Assembly: GCA_038117225.1 (NCBI GenBank)
Contig: JAYOFM010000100.1
Span: forward strand, 1 to 14,660
DNA length: 14,660 nt
From: JAYOFM01 sp038117225
GTDB lineage: Bacteria; Pseudomonadota; Alphaproteobacteria; Rhodospirillales; Casp-alpha2
Direction: 5' to 3'
The position numbers were made by a program, and so were the translations under genes. The notes under the pieces were generated by a model that saw nothing but the letters and a program-made list of their open reading frames with translations, was not told the origin of the DNA and did no database searches. Positions within the stretch are counted from its first letter, which is position 1; every line of letters begins with the position of its first letter. Of the stretch, positions 7,650 through 14,319 are shown in pieces.

Positions 7650-7653
7650 CCGA

Positions 7654-7677
7654 GCGGAAATCATCCGCGAAATTTTT
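7654..7677 (+). terminator. Weak intrinsic terminator after the GntR gene
   Basis: GCGGA (7654-7658) and TCCGC (7664-7668) form a 5-bp stem with a 5-base loop. It is followed by GAAA and TTTTT (7673-7677), four bases past the regulator stop. The short stem and the gap before the T-run make it a weak candidate, but it is the only one here. Confidence 0.4.
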
Positions 7678-7953
7678 CGGCGGGTGACGGCCATCACTGA
7701 CGCTAGCGGTGCGGCGGCATAGGGTGTCGACATAAACGATTCTCCTCCGTGGATTTCTTAACATGTTTGACGTTTTACAGCTTTTTCACGATGTCGCCCG
7801 ACTGCTCGGCTTCGGCCATCGGCCTGCCCGAGTCACCATCACGCGCATCCCCCCATCGGCGCGATAACGCCACTTCAATTCCGCGCGAACGTCTCCCCCT
7901 TTAGGTTCTATTGCCCTATGATAGGCCTTGCCTAAGTAGAGGATTCGACGCGC
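7678..7953. other. Intergenic region before the cyclase gene
   Basis: No confident gene here. It holds a 34-codon + frame (ATG 7763 to TAA 7867) without a Shine-Dalgarno sequence. On the minus strand there is a well-formed GGAGGAG (7742-7748) 8 bases ahead of an ATG at 7733 that opens a 69-codon frame antisense to the GntR end. Near the right end, TATGAT (7917-7922) is a possible -10 for the cyclase, without a good -35. A minus-strand frame across about 7820-7945 stays open for some 40 codons with protein-like composition; it may be a gene remnant or chance. Confidence 0.4.
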
Positions 7954-9327
7954 ATGTGGGCGACCCTAAAAGCGTTTATCGTCGGTAAACCGCAGGATGT
8001 ACGCCTTCCTGACCGGGTGCGCGAGGCCATCGATCGCCAGCAGGTCGAGAGCGAGCACCTCATCAGTTGCGTCCAGTTCCTCCTGCTGGTTATCTTCGCC
8101 AGTCTGTGGGCCGTCTCTCCACCGCCCCTGAACAAGACCGCAATTCAGCCCGTGCCGCTGGCCCTGCTAGCCTATTTCGGTTTCACCGTCGTGCGTCTAT
8201 TCCTGACCCGGCGTGGCTCGGCGCCCGGATGGTTCCTGTCCCTTTCCGTGGTCATGGACATGGCATTGCTGATGACGTTGATATGGAGTTTTCATATTCA
8301 GTACATGCAGCCGCCGTCATTTTATCTGAAGGCGCCGACGGTGATGTATGTGTTTATCTTCATCGCCTTGCGCGCACTCCGGTTCGAGCCCCGCTATATC
8401 ATTCTCGCCGGCCTGTCCGCGGCGGTCGGCTGGGGCCTGTTGATGGTCTACGTCATCACCGCCAATCCGTTCGATAACATGGTGACCCGGGACTTCGTTA
8501 AGTACATTACGTCGAACGCCATCCTCGTCGGTGCTGAGATCGACAAGATTTTATCGATTTTGCTGGTCACGGCGGTCCTTGCCATCGCGGTGCATCGCGC
8601 CCGCAAGCTTTTGCATCGAGCGATTCTTGATAGCACGGCGGCGGAAGACCTTTCCCGGTTCGTCTCCAAGGAAGTCGCCGAACGCATCGTCGGCGCCGAC
8701 CGGGCAATCCAGCCGGGTGACGGCGAGGCTAAGATGGCGACCGTCATGTTTACAGATATCGAAGGGTTTTCGACCGTTTCGGAAGGCATGAGTCCACGCG
8801 AATTGGCGACCACCTTGAATGAGTATTTCGGCGCCATGGGTGAGGTCATCGACCGCCAAGGTGGGGTCATCACGCTATTCGAAGGTGATTTGATGCTGAT
8901 CACCTTCAACGCGTTGCGGGATGATGAAGATCACGCGGCCAGCGCGCTACGTACCGCGTACGCCATCCAAACGGTCGCTAATGGCCGGACCTTCGGGCCG
9001 AAGCATGTCACTCTTAAGACACGGTGCGGCATCAATACCGGGGAAATCGTCATCGGCGCCGTCGGCGCCAAGGATCGATTGGTGTTCACCGTGCATGGCG
9101 ACAACGTCAATATCGCGGCGCGGCTTGAGCAATTGAACAAGCAGCATGGATCTTACGTCATGTTGTCCGAAGCGACCGAACAGGCTGTGGCGGGCCGGTT
9201 CGCGACGGCGCGTACCACGGAAGTGACAGTGCGCGGCCGGGCGGCGCCGACGGTCGTTTATGTCATGGACTGTGATGTGCCATTGGCCGACGCCGAGGCG
9301 ACGAGTATACCCGCGTCCACCGATTAG
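7954..9327 (+). CDS. Membrane-bound class III adenylate/guanylate cyclase
   Basis: 457 residues. The N-terminal half is a membrane domain with about six hydrophobic segments (near 36-54, 67-85, 93-112, 128-143, 148-170 and 198-216). A short helix at 217-250 links it to the cyclase catalytic domain (about 260-440). The metal-binding aspartates are present: Asp268 in MFTDIEGFS and Asp312 in FEGDLMLITF. The transition-state pair Asn386 and Arg390 is in GDNVNIAARLE, and Asp383 is at the adenine-selecting site. The usual substrate-base Lys four residues before Asp312 is Leu308, so ATP versus GTP use is uncertain. AGAGGA (7938-7943) lies 10 bases before the ATG. The gene appears monocistronic, and its stop overlaps the stop of pheT on the other strand. 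Confidence 0.92.
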   Translation: MWATLKAFIVGKPQDVRLPDRVREAIDRQQVESEHLISCVQFLLLVIFASLWAVSPPPLNKTAIQPVPLALLAYFGFTVVRLFLTRRGSAPGWFLSLSVVMDMALLMTLIWSFHIQYMQPPSFYLKAPTVMYVFIFIALRALRFEPRYIILAGLSAAVGWGLLMVYVITANPFDNMVTRDFVKYITSNAILVGAEIDKILSILLVTAVLAIAVHRARKLLHRAILDSTAAEDLSRFVSKEVAERIVGADRAIQPGDGEAKMATVMFTDIEGFSTVSEGMSPRELATTLNEYFGAMGEVIDRQGGVITLFEGDLMLITFNALRDDEDHAASALRTAYAIQTVANGRTFGPKHVTLKTRCGINTGEIVIGAVGAKDRLVFTVHGDNVNIAARLEQLNKQHGSYVMLSEATEQAVAGRFATARTTEVTVRGRAAPTVVYVMDCDVPLADAEATSIPASTD

Positions 9328-11732
9328 CCGCGAAGCGAGCCACCGGTTGCCTTGGCCACGCCAGCGACGACTTTGTCGGCGATGGCGTCGATCTCCGCAT
9401 CCGTCAGCGTCTTGTCGGCAGGTTGGATAACAACATTGATGGCGAGCGACTTCTTGCCCGCCCCAAGGTTCTCTCCCTCGTAAAGATCGAACAAATTGGC
9501 GGCGGCGATCATCGCCTTGTCAGAATTGCGCGCGGCGGCCAACAAAGTTTCCGCCGCGACGCCGGCATCGACGATGAAGGCGAAATCGCGATTAACCGGA
9601 TGTAGCGCTTCCAAGGTCAAATACGGCCGCGCCGCGCCGCGCTTGGCCTTCGGAGCCGGTAGGGCGTCGACGAAAACCTCGAAAGCGGCAACCGGGCCGG
9701 CGATGTCCATGGCCTGTAAGACCCGGGGGTTGATCTCACCGAAGGCGGCGATGATGTTCTTCGGCCCCTGGCGCAATACGCCCGAGCGTCCAGGGTGATA
9801 CCAGGCGGGTGCTTCAGCGACTGTCTGCAGTCTATCGGTGGCGACCCCAAGAGCGGCCAGGACCGCTACCGCATCGGCCTTGGCGTCGAACACATCGTGG
9901 GCGCGCGGCGCGGCGGCCCAATGGCGGTCATGGTTGGCGCCAACGCGAATTCCCGCGGCGACCATCGACTGGTCATCCGGCGTATCGCCGGCATATTGCG
10001 GCCCGACCTCGAACAGCCTGGCGTCCGATTGACCGCGGTCGGCATTGCGGCCGGCGGCGCGGATCAGGTTGGGCAGGATGGAGGGACGCATGACGTCCAG
10101 GTCCGAGCTAATCGGATTGATCAGCCGCATGGCTGGCGAAACCCCACCGAAATGCTCGGCGTCCGGGCTCGGCATGAATGAATAGGTCACGGCCTCGATC
10201 AGTCCCCGTGCCGCGAGCGTGCGTCGCGCCACCGAACGGCGGCGCTTCACCGCGTCCAGGGCGGGCTCAGGAAGCGCGTGATCACGCGGCGGCACGACCA
10301 CCGCGATCTTATCGTAGCCGTGAATGCGGATCACTTCCTCCACTAGGCAGGCCTCGCCGACCACATCGCCACGCCATGACGGCACGCTGACGTCGAGCCG
10401 GCCGGCCGCCGCCTCGGTAACAGCGAAGCCCAGGGTGCCGAGAATACGCACGATTTCTTCCCCCGCGATCGAGACACCGCCGAGGCTGGCGACGCGATTC
10501 GGATCGAACGGTATGGTGCGTTGCCACGTCGGTTCGCGCCCGGACATGACGGGCACGGAGGGTTCGCCGCCGCAGATATCCATGATCAGCCGCGTCGCGA
10601 TCTCGATCCCGTCGATCAGAAACGCCGGGTCGACGCCTCGCTCGAATCGATAGCGGGCGTCGGTCATCAGGTTGAGACGGCGGCCCGTCGCCGCTGTTCG
10701 CACCGGATCGAAATAGGCGGACTCAAGAAACACCTCGGTCGTCGACTCGTCGCAGCCGGTTCTTGTGCCACCGATAACGCCGCCGAGGGCATCGGCGCCG
10801 TTGCTGTCGGCGATCACCGTCATCTCGCCATCGGCCTCATATTCACGATCGTTCAGCGCCAGGAACGTGTCTCCGGCGGCGCCCGGCCTGAGGGTCAGGC
10901 CGCCGGCCAATTTGGTGGCGTCGAAGACGTGCAGCGGTCGACCGAGGTCGAAGGTCATCAGGTTGGTGATATCGACCAACGCCGAAATCGGACGCAGGCC
11001 AATGGCCAGCAGCTTGTCCTTCAGCCATTTGGGACTTTCGCCATTGGTGATGCCGCGGAAATGGCGGCCAGCGAAATAGGGGCAGGCGCCGCGCATGTCT
11101 TCCGGAAAATCGAGGGTAACACCGATGGGGCTTTCGTAGGCGCCGGGGACCGGTTCCGTCGTGATCGATTTCAGGCGCCCCAGACCGGCCGCCGCCAGAT
11201 CACGCGCGATTCCCCGCACGCCGAGGCAATCGCCCCGGTTGGGCGTAATGGCGATTTCGATGATCGGGTCGTCCAATCCCATGATGCCGACCGCCGGCAC
11301 GCCAATGGGTGTGTCCTCGGGCAGATCGACAATACCGTCGTGGTCGTCGGACAGGTTCATTTCCCGTTCCGACAACAGCATGCCGTTACTGGTAATGCCG
11401 CGAATTTCCGTCGGTTTCAGCGTGATGCCGGTACCGGGAATGTAGGCGCCAGACGCCGCGAATACGCCAATCATGTCGGTCCGCGCATTGGGCGCGCCGC
11501 ACACCAGTTCAATTTCCTCGCTGCCGTTGAAGACGCGACAGACCCGCAGCCTGTCGGCATCCGGATGCGGGCGGGCCTCAATCACCTTCGCTGTCACGAA
11601 AGTCTCCAGCCCCTTTGCCCGGTCGGTCACCTGCTCGACTTCGAGACCGACCATGGTCAGGCGATCGAGTATCTTTTCCAGCGGTGCATCCGTTTCCAGA
11701 TGTTCCTTTAGCCAGCCAAGCGTGAACTTCAT
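9324..11732 (-). CDS. pheT: Phenylalanyl-tRNA synthetase beta subunit
   Basis: 802 residues, the normal size. It is half of the alpha2-beta2 enzyme that charges tRNA-Phe. Domains in order: an N-terminal EMAP-like tRNA-binding domain (about 40-150, with HPDADRLRVC and VCGAPNAR), the B3/B4 editing module (about 210-390), B5 (about 400-475, ending WRGDVVGEACLVEEVIRIHGY), the inactive catalytic-like core, and a C-terminal FDX-ACB anticodon-binding domain (about 705-800, starting HPVNRDFAFIVD and containing KSLAINVVIQ). Its ATG overlaps the pheS TGA (ATGA), so the two subunits are translationally coupled. It ends the operon, sharing three bases with the convergent cyclase stop, so any terminator must lie inside the cyclase gene. 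Confidence 0.97.
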   Translation of the reverse strand: MKFTLGWLKEHLETDAPLEKILDRLTMVGLEVEQVTDRAKGLETFVTAKVIEARPHPDADRLRVCRVFNGSEEIELVCGAPNARTDMIGVFAASGAYIPGTGITLKPTEIRGITSNGMLLSEREMNLSDDHDGIVDLPEDTPIGVPAVGIMGLDDPIIEIAITPNRGDCLGVRGIARDLAAAGLGRLKSITTEPVPGAYESPIGVTLDFPEDMRGACPYFAGRHFRGITNGESPKWLKDKLLAIGLRPISALVDITNLMTFDLGRPLHVFDATKLAGGLTLRPGAAGDTFLALNDREYEADGEMTVIADSNGADALGGVIGGTRTGCDESTTEVFLESAYFDPVRTAATGRRLNLMTDARYRFERGVDPAFLIDGIEIATRLIMDICGGEPSVPVMSGREPTWQRTIPFDPNRVASLGGVSIAGEEIVRILGTLGFAVTEAAAGRLDVSVPSWRGDVVGEACLVEEVIRIHGYDKIAVVVPPRDHALPEPALDAVKRRRSVARRTLAARGLIEAVTYSFMPSPDAEHFGGVSPAMRLINPISSDLDVMRPSILPNLIRAAGRNADRGQSDARLFEVGPQYAGDTPDDQSMVAAGIRVGANHDRHWAAAPRAHDVFDAKADAVAVLAALGVATDRLQTVAEAPAWYHPGRSGVLRQGPKNIIAAFGEINPRVLQAMDIAGPVAAFEVFVDALPAPKAKRGAARPYLTLEALHPVNRDFAFIVDAGVAAETLLAAARNSDKAMIAAANLFDLYEGENLGAGKKSLAINVVIQPADKTLTDAEIDAIADKVVAGVAKATGGSLRG

Positions 11733-12814
11733 GGCGCCAGCCCTCCGACCATGCCCGGCACGTCGAGTGCCCTGAACCCGTAGTGTTTGAGCCAGCGCAG
11801 GTCCGACTCATAGAAGGTCCGCAGATCCGGAATGCCATACTTCAGCATCGCCAACCGCTCCACGCCCATACCGAAGGCGAAGCCCTGGTACTTACCGGAA
11901 TCAATGCCGCAGTTGTCGAGTACCTTGGGATTGACCATGCCACAGCCGAGAATTTCCAGCCAATCGTCGCCATGGCCGATGCGGAATTCGCCGCCGTCGC
12001 GGGTACAGCCGATATCGACCTCCGCCGACGGTTCGGTGAACGGGAAATAGCTGGCGCGGAAGCGCACCGGTAGATCGTCGACGCCGAAAAAGGCGCGGCA
12101 GAACTCGATCAGGCACCCCTTGAGGTGGCCCATGTGGGTGCGCTCGTCGATCCACAACCCTTCCACCTGATGGAACATGGGGGAATGGGTGGCGTCGTAA
12201 TCACAGCGATAGGTGCGACCCGGCGCGATGACCCGGAACGGCGGTTCGGAGTTCGTCATGGAGCGGATTTGTACCGGCGACGTATGTGTTCGCAGCACCA
12301 TCCGCTCCGCCTCATCGTCACTGCCGCCGCCCGGCATATAAAACGTATCGTGTTCCTGGCGCGCCGGGTGGTCGGCGGGAATGTTGAGCGCGGTGAAATT
12401 ATGCCAGTCGTCCTCGATGTCCGGTCCCTCGGCGACGCGGAAACCCATTTCACCGAGAATGGCGACGACCTCGTCGATGGTCTGGCTAATGGGATGGACG
12501 CGGCCTTCAGGCTCCGGTCGCGGTGACAGAGTGATGTCGGCGCGCTCCTCAAGCAGGCGGCGGTCGAGTTCGGCGCCAGCCAGACCGTCCTTCCGCCCGT
12601 CGATGGCCGCCGCGATTTCATCCTTCAAGGCGTTGAAGGCCTGGCCGGCGGCTTTTCGTTCATCCGGCCCAAGTGCGCCGAGCCCTTTCATCAACTGGGT
12701 GATCCGACCCTTCTTGCCCAGCGCCGAGACACGAACCTCTTCAAGCGCCGCCACATCGGCCGCGCCGGCGACCTGATCCATCAGTTCGGTCTTCAGTTCC
12801 TCGATGTCTTGCAT
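11729..12814 (-). CDS. pheS: Phenylalanyl-tRNA synthetase alpha subunit
   Basis: 361 residues from the ATG at 12814. I chose it because AGGAG lies 9 bases upstream and the protein then begins MQDIEELK, as in known PheS; the longer frame to 12862 adds 16 unconserved residues. It has an N-terminal coiled-coil region (about 1-85) for tRNA contact, then the class II catalytic core. Core motifs include HNFTALNIPADHPARQ, RTHTSPVQIRSM, HQVEGLWID (motif 2) and GFAFGMGVERLAML (motif 3, ATP-binding Arg). It forms the Phe-AMP active site of the alpha2-beta2 synthetase with PheT. It lies 90 bases after rplT, with a hairpin in the gap. Confidence 0.97.
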   Translation of the reverse strand: MQDIEELKTELMDQVAGAADVAALEEVRVSALGKKGRITQLMKGLGALGPDERKAAGQAFNALKDEIAAAIDGRKDGLAGAELDRRLLEERADITLSPRPEPEGRVHPISQTIDEVVAILGEMGFRVAEGPDIEDDWHNFTALNIPADHPARQEHDTFYMPGGGSDDEAERMVLRTHTSPVQIRSMTNSEPPFRVIAPGRTYRCDYDATHSPMFHQVEGLWIDERTHMGHLKGCLIEFCRAFFGVDDLPVRFRASYFPFTEPSAEVDIGCTRDGGEFRIGHGDDWLEILGCGMVNPKVLDNCGIDSGKYQGFAFGMGVERLAMLKYGIPDLRTFYESDLRWLKHYGFRALDVPGMVGGLAP

Positions 12815-12845
12815 CGATAGGGGCTCCTCATGGATGCGCGCGCGC

Positions 12846-12874
12846 GGGAGCGGCCGGCCCAAGGACCGGCTCCC
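12846..12874 (-). promoter_or_regulatory. Stable hairpin in the rplT-pheS gap
   Basis: On the minus strand GGGAG-CCGGTCC pairs with GGGCCGG and CTCCC around a 3-base TTG loop. That gives 7 bp (one G-T pair) plus 5 bp, with a 3-base bulge (CCG). No T-run follows, so it is not a standard terminator. It could slow ribosomes or polymerase, protect a processed 3' end of rplT, or tune pheS translation, since it ends about 30 bases before the pheS start. Confidence 0.45.
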
Positions 12875-12904
12875 GTCACGGACGTGCGTTCCCGGCAGTA
12901 GGGT

Positions 12905-13270
12905 CTACGCGGTCTCGGCGAGAGCGGCCTGGGCCTGTTCGACCAGGCTTTTAAAGGCCTCTTGCTCGTGCACCGCGAGATCGGCGAGGACCTTGCGGTC
13001 AAGCTCGATCCCGGCCTTGCCGAGCCCGCTGATAAACTGCGAATAGGTCAGGCCGTTGGCGCGCGCGCCGGCGTTGATACGCTGAATCCAAAGAGCGCGG
13101 AATGTGCGCTTCTTATTGCGGCGATCACGGTAGGCATATTGCAGGCCCTTTTCGACCCGCTCCAACGCGAGACGGAAGCTGCTATTGGATCGGCCGCGGT
13201 AACCGCGGGCCAGTTTCAGAACTTTCTTGTGACGGGCGTGTCCAGTGACACCCCTTTTTACGCGAGACAT
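12905..13270 (-). CDS. rplT: 50S ribosomal protein L20
   Basis: 121 residues, normal for L20. The basic N-terminal extension (MSRVKRGVTGHARHKKVLKL) and RSNSSFRLA are typical. The globular C-terminal part has TYSQFISGLGKAGIELDRKVLADLA. L20 is an early 23S rRNA assembly protein and, in E. coli and Bacillus, represses its own operon through the rpmI leader. AGGAG lies 9 bases before the ATG. It follows rpmI by 55 bases. No oddities. Confidence 0.97.
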   Translation of the reverse strand: MSRVKRGVTGHARHKKVLKLARGYRGRSNSSFRLALERVEKGLQYAYRDRRNKKRTFRALWIQRINAGARANGLTYSQFISGLGKAGIELDRKVLADLAVHEQEAFKSLVEQAQAALAETA

Positions 13271-13325
13271 GGTTTTGGCTCCTGGGTTTCGACCTTACGG
13301 GATGATGGCCTTGAACTTAGGCCGA

Positions 13326-13523
13326 TCAGGCGTAGGGCATATAGGATTTGACCATACGGGCGTTTGAATCGCCGAGGATCATGGTTCCACGGGCTTGGCG
13401 CTTCATTTTCGTTGACCGCCGGCGCAGATTGTGGCGCTTGCAGGCGAAATTGGCGCGGACCTTGCCCGACCCGGTAAGCCGAAAGCGCTTCTTGGCGCTG
13501 GACTTGGTCTTCATCTTGGGCAT
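13326..13523 (-). CDS. rpmI: 50S ribosomal protein L35
   Basis: 65 residues from the ATG at 13523, which has AAGGAG 7 bases upstream and gives the canonical N-terminus MPKMKTKSSAKKRFRLTGSG. The body (HNLRRRSTKMKRQARG) and length match L35. An extended upstream reading frame to 13661 is rejected because it runs through the leader and promoter. The gene sits between infC and rplT as in most bacteria, and L35 and L20 are co-expressed. Confidence 0.96.
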   Translation of the reverse strand: MPKMKTKSSAKKRFRLTGSGKVRANFACKRHNLRRRSTKMKRQARGTMILGDSNARMVKSYMPYA

Positions 13524-13542
13524 TTCGGAACTCCTTATTATG

Positions 13543-13574
13543 GGGCCTTGTCGTCCAGAGGACGAGAGTGGCCC
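13543..13574 (-). promoter_or_regulatory. Structured rpmI leader, candidate L20 operator
   Basis: Two stacked stems lie directly upstream of the rpmI Shine-Dalgarno. The outer one is GGGCC (13574-13570) with GGCCC (13547-13543). The inner one is TCGTCC with GGACGA (13565-13551), loop TCT, separated from the outer by an asymmetric internal loop. L20 operators elsewhere mimic its 23S rRNA site with an interrupted helix of this kind. Identity as an L20 operator is inferred from position and shape. Confidence 0.4.
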
Positions 13575-13588
13575 GTTGGTCCGTTCAG

Positions 13589-13622
13589 GAGCGCGTCGGC
13601 ATGCCCTTCGGCCTCGGCGCTC
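13589..13622 (-). promoter_or_regulatory. Second stem in the rpmI leader
   Basis: GAGCGC and GCGCTC (13622-13617 with 13594-13589, minus strand) close a 22-base loop that can itself pair weakly (GGC with GCC). It lies just after the predicted transcription start and before the stacked hairpin next to the ribosome binding site. It may be part of a larger leader fold. Confidence 0.35.
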
Positions 13623-13632
13623 GGAGGGCCGG

Positions 13633-13661
13633 TTTATAGCGGTGCGATGGGGGCATTGCAA
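13633..13661 (-). promoter_or_regulatory. Predicted sigma-70-type promoter for rpmI-rplT-pheST
   Basis: On the minus strand TTGCAA (-35, 13661-13656), a 17-base spacer and TATAAA (-10, 13638-13633). Both boxes are close to consensus at ideal spacing, the best promoter in the window. It lies in the 185-base gap between infC and rpmI. Transcription would start near 13626, giving a leader of about 100 bases before rpmI. Confidence 0.65.
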
Positions 13662-13708
13662 GAACCGCGTCGGCGTTGCGCGGCCACTCAGCCAGCCGAG
13701 ATCGCGGT

Positions 13709-14248
13709 TTACTTCGGCGCCAGAACCATGGTCATCAGACGGCCTTCGGCGCGGGGGAATTGTTCGACCTTGGCGACTTCGTCGACTTCCTCGCGCACCC
13801 GGTCGAGAACCTTCATACCGAGATCCTGATGGGCCATTTCACGGCCACGGAAGCGAATGGTCATCTTCACCTTGTCGCCTTCGTCGAGGAAGCTCTTCAC
13901 CTTGCGCATCTTGACCTGGTAATCGTGCTCATCGATACCTGGCCGCATCTTGATTTCCTTGACCTCGATGATCTTCTGGCGCTTACGGGCCTCATTGGCC
14001 TTCTTCTGGGCCTCGTATTTGTACTTGCCGTAATCGAGGATCTTGCAGACCGGGGGGTCGGCATTGGGCGACACTTCGACAAGGTCGAGACTGACCTCAA
14101 AGGCCATTTCCAGTGCTTCATCGCGGGAGATAACACCGACCATCTCGCCGTCGGCGTCGACTAGGCGGACCGGGTCCGCGCCAATTTCCTCGTTTGCTCT
14201 CGGGCCATCCTTGGACGGTGGCGTTTGAGCGAATGGACGACGTGCTAT
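13709..14248 (-). CDS. infC: Translation initiation factor IF-3, non-AUG (AUA) start
   Basis: 179 residues if it begins at ATA (14248-14246, minus strand). The first in-frame ATG (14143) would remove the conserved N-terminal region with the ANEEIG motif (18-23) and truncate the N-domain. No ATG, GTG or TTG occurs between them, and AGGAG lies 7 bases before the ATA. The N-domain (about 17-85: VDADGEMVGV, VEVSPNADPPVCKILDYGKYKYE) and the C-domain (about 92-178: KEIKMRPGIDEHDY, FRGREMAH) are intact. IF-3 binds the 30S subunit and rejects non-AUG starts and wrong initiator tRNA. E. coli infC starts with AUU and is self-repressed on that basis, so the same feedback is expected here. It lies 71 bases after thrS. 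Confidence 0.93.
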   Translation of the reverse strand: MARRPFAQTPPSKDGPRANEEIGADPVRLVDADGEMVGVISRDEALEMAFEVSLDLVEVSPNADPPVCKILDYGKYKYEAQKKANEARKRQKIIEVKEIKMRPGIDEHDYQVKMRKVKSFLDEGDKVKMTIRFRGREMAHQDLGMKVLDRVREEVDEVAKVEQFPRAEGRLMTMVLAPK

Positions 14249-14258
14249 GACAGATCTC
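14248..14258 (-). promoter_or_regulatory. Ribosome binding site that fixes the infC start
   Basis: AGGAG (14260-14256 on the minus strand) precedes ATA at 14248 by 7 bases. This good Shine-Dalgarno sequence, with the homologous protein starting right after it, decides the start in favour of AUA. Confidence 0.7.
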
Positions 14259-14319
14259 CTGTCGTTGTTGTAGAGAAAAGAAAAAATTTCCCAGAGAGGT
14301 GGTCAAGGTCCGGCATCAA
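14249..14319 (-). other. thrS-infC intergenic segment
   Basis: 71 bases. The minus strand shows a hairpin CCGGC/GCCGG (14327-14310) spanning the thrS stop, then TTGACC (14306-14301) and a pyrimidine-rich stretch with six T in a row (about 14288-14274), before the infC ribosome binding site. The T-run is about 20 bases from the stem, so it is not a good terminator. TTGACC has no matching -10. Read-through from thrS is most likely. Confidence 0.4.

Noticed and set aside
7763..7867. 34-codon + frame before the cyclase gene
   Set aside because: No Shine-Dalgarno sequence and no recognisable sequence; cannot be supported as a gene.
10521..11711. 396-codon + frame
   Set aside because: Antisense to pheT; its composition mirrors pheT codons and it has no recognisable domain.
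12815..12862. Longer pheS start at 12862
   Set aside because: The added 16 residues run through the intergenic gap and Shine-Dalgarno; ATG 12814 gives the expected N-terminus.
13524..13661. Longer rpmI start at 13661
   Set aside because: It would translate the promoter and leader; L35 is about 65 residues and starts MPKMK at 13523.
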